Assembly (NCBI RefSeq): GCF_050003625.1
Contig: NC_134398.1
Span: 94,263,674 to 94,327,673, forward strand
DNA: 64,000 bases
Source of the DNA: Haematobia irritans
Taxonomy: Eukaryota; Arthropoda; Insecta; Diptera; Muscidae
Direction of reading: 5' to 3'
Of the stretch, positions 44,721 to 54,880 are shown piece by piece (position 1 is the stretch's first letter; each line of letters begins with the position of its first letter). A program made the position numbers and the translations under genes. The notes beneath the pieces are model-generated. The model ran no database searches. It had not been told where the DNA came from and was given only the letters and a program-made list of their open reading frames with translations.

Positions 44721-44885
44721 GACGTATGAATTACCACCTTTGGATTGGCTGCAATATAGAAAGAATGGGAATGAAATGAGCAGAAGAATAAATTGTTTAT
44801 TGGTAGTCCTGGTAGTAGACGTATGAATTACCACCTTTGGATTGGCTGCAATATAAAAAGAATGGAAATGAAATGGGCAGAAGAA
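44721..44885 (+). repeat. 68-bp direct repeat flanking a 29-bp copied insert
   Basis: GACGTATGAATTACCACCTT...GCAGAAGAA (44721-44788) is repeated at 44818-44885. The 29 bp between them, with four adjacent bases, are identical to 33 bp of the Bel/Pao LTR at 28865-28897 (AGAATAAATTGTTTATTGGT...). Confidence 0.85.
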
Positions 44886-44919
44886 TTGAAATTTAATTTT
44901 TATTCTATTTGAGATTTAT

Positions 44920-45180
44920 TTTATTTGGCCAAACAAAATAAATAAACCATGGAGAATAAACAGATGATTTCCAATTGAAATGATAGGAAACTATTAAGTT
45001 ATTTTTAAATATTTTTTTCACAATTTTACAGTTAACACACTGCCGGTTTGTAACATGAATATTTGTCACATCACTTTTGCAACTTCTTAAATCTTTCGCA
45101 ATATAAAAATATATTTTATTGAATGACAATTCATTTGAAAAAATTGAATGACAAATCATGTGAAAAAATAAAATTAAAAA
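44920..45180 (-). repeat. dispersed repeat matching the Helitron upstream region (unfilled copy)
   Basis: On the minus strand GCAAAAGTGATGTGACAAAT, ACAAACCGGCAGTGTG and ATAACTTAATAGTTTCC lead into ATCATTTCAATTGGAAATCA. The same order occurs at 54790-56315, but there it is split by a 1.4-kb insert. Confidence 0.8.
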
Positions 45181-45574
45181 TATAAAGCAACTGAGATGAA
45201 TTAGTTATAATTTTTTGTAATGTACGCTGTATGTAAAAAAAGATTTTCCCGCTTTTCCGTTGAAACTTTTCTTGAATTTTCTATATGTATAAACCTCAAA
45301 GAGGCCGAGACCTTTCCTACGAATGCAACCGTGGAAATCGGTTCGGGCGTTCTGGAGTTGCATCAAAGACGGCGCTGTATGTAAAAAAAGATTTTCCCGC
45401 TTTTCCGTTGAAACCTTTCTGAGCTATAAACCTCATGGAGCCCGAGACCTTTCCAACGAATGCAAACCCGTGGAAATCGTGTCGTGCGTTCCGGAGATGC
45501 ATCCGAAATAGCACTGTATATAAAAAAGGTTTTCCTGCTTTTCCGTTGAAACTTTTGTTGAATTTTCTTTGCTA

Positions 45575-46823
45575 ACAGATTGGCTGATAAGTCCCCGGTC
45601 TAACAAAGAAAAACACATTTTTTTTTGTCAAAATTCGTTTTTATTATTCAACATAGATCCCTTCAAGAGCGATACAACGATTATAACGACCTTCCAATTT
45701 TTTGATACCATTTGCCTCAAAATAGGCCTCAGTTTCACCTCTTCATGCAGCCAAATTTTTTCCTTGCGAGCATCCTTTTGAGGTCAGAGAACAAGAAAAA
45801 GTCGCTTGGGCCAGATCTGGAGAATACGGTTGGTGGGGAAGCAATTCGAAGCCCAATTCATGAATTTTTGACATCGTTCTCAATGACTTGTGGCGCGGTG
45901 CGTTGTCTTGGTGGAACAACATGTTTTTCTTCTTCATATGGGGCCGATTTGCCGCGATTTCGACCTTTACACGCTCCAATAACGTCATATAATAGTCACT
46001 GTTGATGGTTTTTCCCTTCTCAAGATAATCGATACAAATTATTCCATGCGCATCCCAAAGAACAGAGGTCATCACTTTTCCAGCGGACTTTTGAGTCTTT
46101 CCACGCTTCGGAGACGGTTCACCGGTCGCTGTCCACTCAGCCGACTGTCGATTGGACTCAGGAGTGTAGTGATGGAGCCATGTCACATATCTATGGAAAA
46201 ACTCATTGTATTACGAGTTAACAGCTGCAAACACCGCTCAGAATCACAAACACTTTGTTGTTTTTGGTCAAATGTGAGCTCGCGCGGCACCCATTTTGCA
46301 CAGAGCTTCCGCATATCCAAATATTGATGAATGATATGACCAACACGTTCCTTTGATATCTTTAAGGCCTCTGCTATCTCAATCAACTTCATTTTACGGT
46401 CATTCAAAATCATTTTGTGGATTTTTTGATGTTTTCGTCGGTAACCACCTCTTTCGGGCGTCCACTGCGTTCACCGTCCTCCGTGCTCATTTCACCACGC
46501 TTGAATTTTGCATACCAATCAATTATTGTTGATTTCCCTGGGGCAGTATCCGTAAACTCATTGTCAAGCCAAGTTTTTGCTTCCATTGTATTTTTTCCCT
46601 TCAGAAAACAGTATTTTATCAAAACACGAAATTCTTTTTTTTTCATTTTTTCACAATAACAAAAGTTGCTTCACAAAAGACGCTCTATCTCACAAACTAA
46701 TTGACTTACAGACGTCAAATTTTGACACGAATCATTTGAAGGTTGGTACTATATAAAAATAATATGCATTTAATAAAACGACGCCATCTATGTGTCAGAC
46801 CGGGGACTTATCAGCCAACCTGT
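45575..46823 (-). mobile_element. mariner element (1249 bp)
   Basis: 27-bp terminal inverted repeats with one mismatch: ACAGATTGGCTGATAAGTCC... (45575-45601) and its complement (46797-46823). TA duplications lie at 45573-45574 and 46824-46825. The length is typical of mariner. It contains a broken transposase and interrupts a satellite unit exactly at its TATAAACC segment. Confidence 0.95.
45630..46646 (-). pseudogene. mariner transposase, frameshifted
   Basis: The start is the ATG at 46646 (MKKKEFRVLIKYCFLKGKNT). Helix-turn-helix regions are WLDNEFTDTAPGKSTIIDWY and LIEIAEALKISKERVGHII. WVPRELTFDQKQQ is the typical WVPHEL-type linker. The catalytic part has the first Asp near 46190 (IDMTWLHHYTPES, altered context) and the second in LFHQDNAPRHKS (about 45907). 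A single-base deletion near 45808, just after YSPDLA, puts the third catalytic Asp out of frame. Other shifts occur near 46410 and 46185. The protein would have excised and pasted the element at TA sites. Confidence 0.93.
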
Positions 46824-46880
46824 TATAAACCTTACGGATCGCAAGATCTTTCGTGCGTTCTGGAGTTATTGCGTCAGGAA

Positions 46881-47199
46881 GGAAAACCTGACTTATTTTT
46901 ATATTATTGCATAATCAAAAAATAGGAATTGTTTTTAATTTTTGATGTTATATAATGTGTACCATTTTACTATTGTCCATTTGACCGGAGTGAATTTATA
47001 ATTTTATTCGGATCAGAAGAAAATTTCAGCAAACAACTGACTTTCCTGCAGAATGTTTGATGTTCCGAAAAAACAGATTATTTGCTGTTTTAGCAAAAAA
47101 ACTGCTAAACAGCAGCATTTTTTTGCAGAAACCCGCAGACAGTGTTTGCTATTAACAACAGACATTTCTGGTGACATTTCTGAGTCTAAGTGGTTTCAC
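46881..47199. other. non-coding stretch
   Basis: It contains a short palindromic motif around GCTGTTTTAGC and GCTAAACAGC (47080-47120). Nothing else recognised. Confidence 0.5.
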
Positions 47200-47357
47200 T
47201 GCAATGTGGGACGCCGTTCGGACTCGGCTATAAAAAGGAGGTCCATTGGAATCGGGTAGAACTCAGTGATAAGAGAGAAGTTCACCACTGTGGTATCACA
47301 ATGGACTGAATAGTCTAAGTGAGCCTTATACATCGTGCTGCCACCTAACCTAACCTA
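47200..47357 (+). repeat. dispersed SINE-like repeat fragment ending CCTAACCTAACC
   Basis: CAATGTGGGACGCCGTTCGG, CGGCTATAAAAAGGAGGTCC, TTCACCACTGTGGTATCACA and ATAGTCTAAGTGAGCC end in CCACCTAACCTAACCTA. I recall this chain as a very common dispersed sequence in higher flies. Its exact class (SINE or LINE 3' end) is uncertain. Confidence 0.6.
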
Positions 47358-47364
47358 CGCAAAA

Positions 47365-47436
47365 ACAAGTATATACGGCCGTAAGTTCGGTCACGACAAA
47401 TCTTATGTACCCTCCACTATGGATTGGGTACAAACT
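47365..47436 (+). repeat. second abundant fly repeat, left half
   Basis: TATACGGCCGTAAGTTCGG and TGTACCCTCCACTATGGATT are followed by the gypsy 2 insertion. The repeat resumes at 54528 with TTCTACTAAATACTGTCATC. Confidence 0.7.
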
Positions 47437-47654
47437 TGTTGCGGAGCCCTTGAAAGTATAAATTCACCACTGGGTGCGAAAGGGGAAAATTGGCGTGGGG
47501 GTTTCATATGGTAAACATTGGCGCCTACGTGGCAGTCTCAGAACGACGAAGTATCCCCAGCCCATATTTGGGATGGGACCGCGCCTGAGGTGTCGATGAG
47601 GCTAGCCGGTGTCCAAAAATAATATCCCCTATTCGCACAAGGGCATCCGTAACA
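47437..47654 (+). repeat. gypsy 2 5' LTR
   Basis: 218 bp. It differs from the 3' LTR by G/A in GGGACCRCGCC, T/C in GTCGAYGAGG and T/G in CCTAKTCGCA. Confidence 0.95.
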
Positions 47655-47657
47655 ATA

Positions 47658-47668
47658 TGGCGCCCAAT
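47658..47668 (+). other. primer-binding site of gypsy 2
   Basis: TGGCGCCCAAT lies three bases after the 5' LTR. TGGCGCCCAA complements the 3' end of tRNA-Lys. Confidence 0.7.
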
Positions 47669-48377
47669 CGAAAGTAGGACGATTTAATTCATTTCGTCTA
47701 GAAAAATAAATGTGTATGCCATCGAAACACAGTGCAATAGACTAATAATTTGTACAATAGTCCAACATTTCTTTTTAGAATTATAGTTCCTTAGGTTTTA
47801 GAATTTCGTAGCAGTTCTGAAAAGTATACAGAATCGTTGTATGTAAATTTTTTAATTTTGGGAACTTAATATTTTAAATGGAAATGACCAATACAAAAAG
47901 ATAAACGTAGTGACATACAAACTGATGAAGTCGGACAGTATTTGCACACGTATTGTGACTAGTTAATATTAAAGTAGTTTCCGCTTAAAGTTCGTGAGTG
48001 ACACATTTCAGGCCGGACAGGTAACCGCTCTAGAGTTTAGCTAGAGGTCAGTTGTATCTGAAGGAAATGAAATGTAGTCTGATAGGGTCATGAAGTTGGC
48101 GTATCGGCGCACGTAACGGACGAATTTTAGAAATACCTTTTTTGTATAGTTTACGTCTTTCATATTCCATTTGTTAGAGCCGAATTGAAAATTCCCCACA
48201 CATCACAGCACACTTTATAACCCCTCGTTGTGAAAATTGTTTTAAATTTTAAGTGAAGGATTATTCGTTACATGTTGAAGTTTTAATATTTTTACCAGTT
48301 TTGTTGTGGAATTTTTGTACGTTGAAAAGAAGATCGTTGGACGAAATCGTGGTATATTTCTGTTGTGCTGTAGAGGC
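47669..48377 (+). other. gypsy 2 leader
   Basis: The untranslated leader is about 0.7 kb. No separate gene is seen. Confidence 0.6.
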
Positions 48378-49813
48378 ATGAGTATTCAGACTCGATCACA
48401 GGCTAAGAAAAGAAGTAGACCGGAATTATTTGACGTGAATCGTTCTATATTCTTTGAGGAAAAAAGAAGCAAAACTCTTACCGAATGGATCAAGCGACTG
48501 GCAGTTCTGATGCGCCTGGTCAGATAATGGATATGTCCCAAACTATTAATGCGACTGCATCAGGCACTAATACTTTAGGGCCCCTTTTTCTGCGCGATGC
48601 TACAAGTGGCGGGGAACAGCAGCAGGAGTCTGGGCATGGTGAAATTCCATTACAGGGTGGAGCTTTAGGTTACCAACGCATTTTGGAGAATAGGGTGCAA
48701 ACCGTGCAATCCGAGATTGGTGATATCCGAAAGGCGATAGGCGAGTTGTCCAAAGCTGTTAGGGATTTGACCAATTTAGCGACAAGTCAAGTTAGGGGTG
48801 AAAACACTGGCAACACTGGCAAGAGAAGTGAGCCAGTAGCACCAGGAAACGGTCCAAATGGTAATGGAGTTACTGCTTCAACTACCAGTAGTGTAGGAGG
48901 TAGAGATGGTATGGTTGGAAATAATCCGGATAATGCTGTAAATCAGAAAAAGGAAAATTTAGTAACCAGGATAAATAAATTAGGATTAATGTTCGATGGA
49001 ACTGCAAATGGTATAGGTGTAGAAGAATTTGTATATCGACTGGAATATTTTCAATGTCAATATGGAATTCCCTGGGCAGAAATAATAAGAAATTTCCCAT
49101 TATTAGTAACAGGCCGCGCGGAGTCATGGTACTGGCTACTTCAAAAAACACATAAATATCATGACTGGGACGAATTAAAGTATAGTTTGCTTAGCCAGTA
49201 TCAATCTTCACGATCGAATTTTGAAATACTAACCGATTTGGCTCAGCGAAAACAGGATGTGAATGAATCAATTGACTCATTTTTTCACGTCATGGGACAA
49301 ATTAGGTCAAAATTGGTGCAACCCATAAGTGAGTTCGACATGATTAAAATAATGAAAAAGAATGTTAGAGAAAGTATTGGTAGGATTGTATATCCAATTC
49401 AGGTTTCTTCTGTCGAACAGCTCAGAGTAGAGTGTAATGAGGCAGAGAGAAACTTCCCTAGACGTGAAATTAGGAATTTACTACACATGCGACCCAATAA
49501 GAATGTTAACGAATTATATATGGACTTAACTGAAACCGGATCTGAGGAGGACTATAATGTAATGACAGTTCCCGAAGTTTCGGCTATACAATTCGACGGC
49601 AGCTCGAAACAACGAATGTTATGTTGGAATTGCAGGAAATTAGGCCATTCATTCCACGATTGTGAGGAAACTGTAAGGTCATTATTTTGCTATAAATGTG
49701 GCAACCCTGGAACTACTACTCCAAGGTGTCATATTTGCCAGCAGGGAAACCGAAACAAGGGCGTGGACAATCCAGGGGGCCCACGTCCGAAGGAGAACCC
49801 CTTTCGCCAGTGA
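48378..49813 (+). CDS. gypsy 2 Gag
   Basis: The main frame 48485-49813 (442 codons, start MDQATGSSDAPG) is open to its end. A capsid-type domain (FDGTANGIGVEEFVYRLEYF to EQLRVECNEAERNF) is followed by two cysteine-rich knuckles, CWNCRKLGHSFHDC and CYKCGNPGTTTPRCHIC. An earlier in-frame ATG at 48378 (MSIQTRSQAKKRSRPE, basic) reads in another phase into the same region and ends at 48527. A one-base shift near 48480 may therefore have shortened Gag. The protein would form particles and bind element RNA. Confidence 0.88.
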
Positions 49814-52800
49814 ATCAAAATCTTAATATACACTCAGAAAAAAATAGCGTAGCAAGTAATTTAATTAAAGTAAATAATCATGTCATTAATTCTGGAAATA
49901 GACACTATATGCCATTAGAAATTAGGAAGGAAAATTATCAAAATGTTAGAAATAGGATTTTTGATTCTCAAGTTGGTGGAAATAATGGAAATAGAAGAAA
50001 TGTACCTAAAGTAAGAGAAAAATTTGCGGCTAAAAGAAAGGAAATGAAGATTTTGATTGAAGCAGTTAGGAAAGTAAGTAATTATTCTGACCCGAGAGTT
50101 TTTGCAAACGTGGATATTAATGGAATTCCGATTAATGGATTATTAGATACAGGTGCATCAGTGAGCATTTTAGGAAAAGGGTGTAGAGAATTGGTGGAGA
50201 AACTTGAAACTCATTTTAAACCAATATACACAAGTGCAAAAACTGCTGGAGGTCAAGTATATACTATTTTAGGAAAAATTAGGTTAAAAATTAAATATAA
50301 GGATAGTTGTAAGGAAATGGATTTTTATTTATGCCCCGATTTAGAACAGAGTCTTTATTTAGGTATAGATTTTTGGAGATTGTTTGAATTGGCACCTGAT
50401 ATTGTGAAAATTGATGAAGTAATTAATGAGAATATTTTGAAAGAATTTGAACATCATGAGGACTATAAACTAAAGCCACATGAATTAACTGATGAACAAA
50501 ATAGAATATTGAATGAAACAATCAAGAAGTTCGATACTTTTGAAGAAAAAGGATTAGGTAGGACTAGTTTAGAGAAACATACAATTAAATTAGTTGAAGA
50601 GGCAATACCAGTAAAGGATCGTTACTATCCCATTTCACCGGCAGTTCAGGCTATTGTGTATGAGGAAGTAGATAATATGCTTAGGCTTGGGGTTATAGAG
50701 GAAAGTGAGAAGAGCCCTTGGAGCAATAGAACCACGGTTGTTAGGAAACCAGGGAAAAATCGGTTCTGCCTAGATGCCCGAAAATTAAACAATTTAACTA
50801 TAAAAGATGCCTATCCGCTACAAAATATAGACGGCATCTTGAGCAGAATCGATGAGACCTACTTTATTAGCAGTGTTGATTTAAAATATGCCTTTTGGCA
50901 AATCGAACTCGATGATGATAGCAAAGCCTGCACCGCGTTTACAGTACCCGGTCGCCCTCTTTACCAGTTTAGGGTTATGCCATTTGGGCTCTGTAACGCG
51001 GCGCAGCGCTTATGGACCGTGTAATCCCTCAACACTTAAAGGAAAATGTATTTGTTTATTTGGACGACCTTTTGGTCATTTCAAGCGATTTTAGTGGACA
51101 TATCCGCCTGCTGAATGAAGTTGCCAACTGTCTAAAAGGGGCAAATTTGACCATTGGTCTAAAAAAATCGCAATTTTGTTTTAGGGAACTAAAATATTTA
51201 GGATTTATCATTGGCGACGGAAAATTGAGAACAGATCCGGATAAAGTTAAGGCCATAAAAGATATTAGGATTCCGCGTAACCCTCGAGAAGTCCGTAGTT
51301 TCTTAGGTACTGCTGGCTGGTACCGGCGTTTTATCAAAGATTTCGCTTCAATTGCTGCACCGTTGACTGACACACTTAAAAAGACTAAAAGATTTGAAAT
51401 GAGTGCGGATGCTATTAAATCTTTTGAAAATTTGAAGCGTGCTTTGACTTCAGCACCGGTACTACGCCATGCAGACTTTTCGAGGCGTTTCTACATACAG
51501 TGCGACGCGAGTGAGTACGGCATCGGGGCGGTTTTGTTTCAGTTGAACAATCGTGGTGAAGAACACCCAATTGCTTTCTACTCACAGAAACTAAACGGTT
51601 GTCAACGCAATTATAGCGTGACAGAAAAGGAGTGCTTGGCGGCTGTGATGGCAGTAAAAAAGTTTCGCTCATAAGGTAAGTACTATGTTCGCTTTTCGAG
51701 TTGAAATGTTCGCGGTTACTTTATTAAAACAGTTCAATGTAAAGCAGACAAATTAACTCAATTGATGCGCTGTTTCTTGTTTCTCTAGATTTCGACAAGA
51801 CTTTACAGGAATAAGTTTGTTTTCATTTATAATTTTGATTATTTGAGGAAAAGTAATCGCGAAAATAAAGTGGTTTTCAACTCGAAAACCAAACATAGTA
51901 CCCACCTATATGTTGAAATGATGCCTTTTACTGTCATCACAGATCATGCATCCCTCAAATGGCTTATGGGATTGAAGGATTTGACTGGCCGATTAGCCCG
52001 GTGGTCATTACAGCTACAGGCATTTAATTTTGAAATTGAACACCGGAAGGGATCAGATAATGTAGTCGCTGATATGCTATCAAGAGCTCCCACTAAGATT
52101 GATATTGATGAAATTGGCCAAGACTATTTATTAGATTTTGAGACATTAGAGTTCGGAAGTGATGATTATTTGGATTTAATACGCCATGTGAATGAAAACA
52201 AGGACAATTTACCTGACCTGAAGATAGAAGATGGCATGGTGTTCAAAATGATTCTTGTGAATCCGGAAGTTGAAGAACTTCAATGGAAATTATGGCTTCC
52301 GGCCGGTATTACCCACGAAATTATAGATAAGGCTCATAAATCTTTTACATTAGCTCACGGCGGTATGGCTAAGACGATAGAACGGGTGAAACGATTCTTT
52401 TATTGGCCTAGGATGGGGATTCAGATAAGAAACTATGTACGGGATTGTGAAATTTGTAAGGAATCCAAATCGTCGAATCGAAAATTAATGCCCGGAATTG
52501 GTCAGGAGGTGGTTAGCGATAGGCCGTTTCAGAAATTGTATGTAGACTTTCTGGGTAAATATCCCCGATCAAAGAAGGGTAATGCGTATATATTCATTGT
52601 TGTGGAGCACTTCACCAAATTTACATTCCTCAAGGCTATGAAAGAGGCTACGGCTACAAATGTAATCAGATTTTTAGTAGAGGAAATTTTTCTTAAATTT
52701 GGGGTGCCTGAAGTGATCCACAGCGATAACGGAGTTCAATTTACGGCTAAGTCTTTTCAAGAAATGATTGAGGCTTATCGTATCACCCACATCAAGACTG

Positions 52801-53363
52801 CAGTGTATTCACCCCAATCAAATACTTCAGAAAGGGTGAATCAATCTGTGTTAACTGCTATAAGGGCTTATTTGAAAGACGACCATCGAGATTGGGATAT
52901 GTACCTTACTGAAATTGAATGTGCTTTGAGAACTTCAGTCCATTCGGCCATAGGTGTGACACCCTTCTTCGCGTTGTTTGGATGTCACATGTTTTCAAAT
53001 GGCGCAGATTACAAATTGGCTCGGAAATTAATGTCCATGTCAGATCATGAAATAAAGGGACTGGATAGATCTGATAAGTTGGAAATGATACGCGTGAAAG
53101 TAAAGGATAACTTGCATAAGGCATATGAACAAAGTTCAGAAAGGTACAATCGAAGAGCTAGAGTAGTGAAATTTATACCAGGACAAGAGGTATACCGGCG
53201 GAACATAGTGCAATCGGATTTTTCAAAGAATATCAACGCAAAATTTTGTAGAAAATTCTTGAAATGTCGAATTGTTAAACCCATCGGACAAAATATGTAT
53301 GAGGTGGAAACATTACAGGGCAAACCGATTGGCATTTATCATGTAAAGGACATCAAGACGTAG
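49696..53363 (+). pseudogene. gypsy 2 Pol (protease, RT, RNase H, integrase)
   Basis: It overlaps the end of Gag by about 118 bp in another frame, as expected for frameshifted expression. The protease is INGLLDTGASVSILGKGC (50136). RT has RFCLDARKLNNLTIKDAYPL, ISSVDLKYAFWQIELDDD and FRVMPFGLCNAAQ. A small deletion at about 51005-51020 then shifts the frame, and YLDD lies at 51057-51068. RNase H starts FYIQCDASEYGIGAVLFQ. The MITE (51674-51907) interrupts next. Integrase has HGGMAKTIERVKRFFYW...CEIC (HHCC) and the acidic triad in LYVDFLGKYP, IHSDNGVQFTAK and NTSERVNQSVLT. It ends HVKDIKT at 53363. Confidence 0.92.
51674..51907. mobile_element. MITE (234 bp) inserted in gypsy 2 pol
   Basis: Terminal inverted repeats AGGTAAGTACTATGTTCG and CAAACATAGTACCCACCT extend into TTTTCGAGTTGAAA on both sides. 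ATA occurs on each flank (51671-51673, 51908-51910). Removing the insert and one ATA closes the pol frame. It is the best-preserved member of the family seen at 24450, 25979, 26420 and 44360. Confidence 0.88.
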
Positions 53364-53502
53364 TGCAATATAGAATTAGAATCTGTGATTTTTCTCAGTG
53401 CAATATTAGGATAAGTTTCTTTGTGTTTGTGCTTGTCCTAATATAGCAATATTTCTAATCTATAGTGCAATGGAACCTAGCTGTGATATCATTGTTAATT
53501 AT

Positions 53503-53979
53503 ACAGACAAAAAAATTGTTTTTCTGATTCAATCACGAAATTGATTGATCCAATTAATTTTTTTTATTGAAATGTCTTCAATCGCGAAAATGATAGTATA
53601 TATATCACAGTTTTAATTGATCATAAAAAAATCGTGATTAAAAAACTAATTTATTTCATTAGCGAATTTCAATTAATCTTTTTATCGGTTTAATTAAAAA
53701 TTTAATTGATGTTGATTACAAAACTCAATTAATTTTTTTTAGTAAAAAAAAGTGTTTATTTTCAATTACTTTCTTAATGGGCCAAGAGATTTTACTTGGA
53801 TTAACGATTGCCTGAGTTATATTTTTAATTAAGAATTAAAAAAATATTCATCACTTTTTTTTACTGGCTTAGTCTACCGAACTTGATTAAAAAATTAATT
53901 AATTTATTAATTGAAAACTTGTTCAACTTCAATTAACTTTCTAATTGAGAATATTTTGGTGATATTTTTTTTTGTCTGT
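53503..53979. mobile_element. ATTGATT-rich AT element, copy 3 (about 477 bp)
   Basis: The terminal inverted repeat ACAGACAAAAAAA (53503) matches TTTTTTTGTCTGT (ending 53979). The interior is made of ATTGATT/AATCAAT words. It is the most complete copy of the family at 8400 and 11225. The target duplication is not clear. Confidence 0.7.
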
Positions 53980-54309
53980 GTATATTATACGGACTGATAA
54001 TATGCCTATATTGTTTTCAGTTTTTTTTTGTCCCTTACCTCATGGTACTTTTGAGACGGCAACTTGAACAATGTGGCCATAAGTGCGCATGCAATTCCTG
54101 AAATGGGAAAAGATTTGCCACAAAGTATCAGGACTATGGTGGAATTAATATGGTATACTTCCCTGATAACTATAGTAATGCCCGGCTTTTTCTCAGGGTG
54201 TGGGAGTTCCCCACGTTGGGCTACAGTGACTTATATCGTCACGGAAACAATTCCAGCAGGACCACCGCACACCACCCCTGATTTCTATTCATCATCAGGT
54301 CTGGAGTTT
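53980..54309 (+). other. gypsy 2 pre-LTR region
   Basis: A 107-codon frame (54064-54387) runs into the LTR. It has a hydrophobic patch (LIWYTSLITIVMPGFF) and a proline-rich end but no signal peptide, cysteine pattern or cleavage site of an envelope protein. I do not call a gene here. Confidence 0.4.
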
Positions 54310-54527
54310 TGTTGCGGAGCCCTTGAAAGTATAAATTCACCACTGGGTGCGAAAGGGGAAAATTGGCGTGGGGGTTTCATATGGTAAACATTGGCGCCTA
54401 CGTGGCAGTCTCAGAACGACGAAGTATCCCCAGCCCATATTTGGGATGGGACCACGCCTGAGGTGTCGACGAGGCTAGCCGGTGTCCAAAAATAATATCC
54501 CCTAGTCGCACAAGGGCATCCGTAACA
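54310..54527 (+). repeat. gypsy 2 3' LTR
   Basis: 218 bp, collinear with the 5' LTR without indels. Confidence 0.95.
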
Positions 54528-54700
54528 AACTTCTACTAAATACTGTCATCCACAATCGAATTACTTGGATTGTGGTAATATTCCGATGGCAAGGTATCTT
54601 AAAACTTCTTAACATCGTCTTCTAAATTGTAAGTTAGTCCGTGATATAAATAGCCAAAAAAAAGATTACATACGTATATAATTCAGTTCTTCACCGGTAT
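54528..54700 (+). repeat. second abundant fly repeat, right half
   Basis: TTCTACTAAATACTGTCATC, ACAATCGAATTACTTGGATT, GTATCTTAAAACTTCTTAAC and AAATTGTAAGTTAGTCCG continue the repeat interrupted at 47436. Confidence 0.75.
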
Positions 54701-54715
54701 ATATAGGGAACCATC

Positions 54716-54752
54716 AGAATATACGCTGAGCAAACGAGATCAAGCATTAACA
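54716..54752 (+). repeat. fragment of the second Bel/Pao LTR
   Basis: ATATACGCTGAGCAAACGAG, ATCAAGCATTAACA matches the inner LTR end at 28817-28850 (inverted there) with one difference. Confidence 0.7.
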
Positions 54753-54880
54753 TCATCAAATCAATTACGTGTTTTGTGCAAATTTTTAGTATGCAAAAGT
54801 GATGTGACAAATTTTCATGTGACAAACCGGCACTGTGAAATTGTGAAAAAAATATTAAAATAACTTAATCGTTTACTAAC

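Larger units (their letters stand above)
45225..46880 (+). repeat. satellite-like tandem repeat, about 145-bp units
   Basis: Units start at about 45225, 45371 and 45512, each with TGTAAAAAAAGATTTTCCCG, CCGTTGAAAC, ATAAACCTCA, CCGAGACCTTTCC and GTTCTGGAG. The third unit is split by the mariner element and continues at 46824 (TAAACCTTACGGATCG, CGTGCGTTCTGGAGTT) to about 46880. Confidence 0.85.
47437..54527 (+). mobile_element. Ty3/gypsy LTR retrotransposon 2, young full-length copy
   Basis: 218-bp LTRs (47437-47654, 54310-54527), both starting TGTTGCGGAG and ending CCGTAACA, differ at only three positions. They are flanked by the 4-bp duplication AACT (47433-47436, 54528-54531). Gag and Pol are almost intact, except for a frameshift in RT and a 234-bp MITE after the RNase H start. 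It carries no recognisable env. A second AT-rich repeat (53503-53979) sits between pol and the 3' LTR. The clade is unassigned beyond Ty3/gypsy. Confidence 0.95.

Noticed and set aside
54064..54387. Open frame in the env position of gypsy 2
   Set aside because: It has one hydrophobic patch but no signal peptide, cysteine pattern, cleavage site or C-terminal membrane anchor, and it runs into the LTR.
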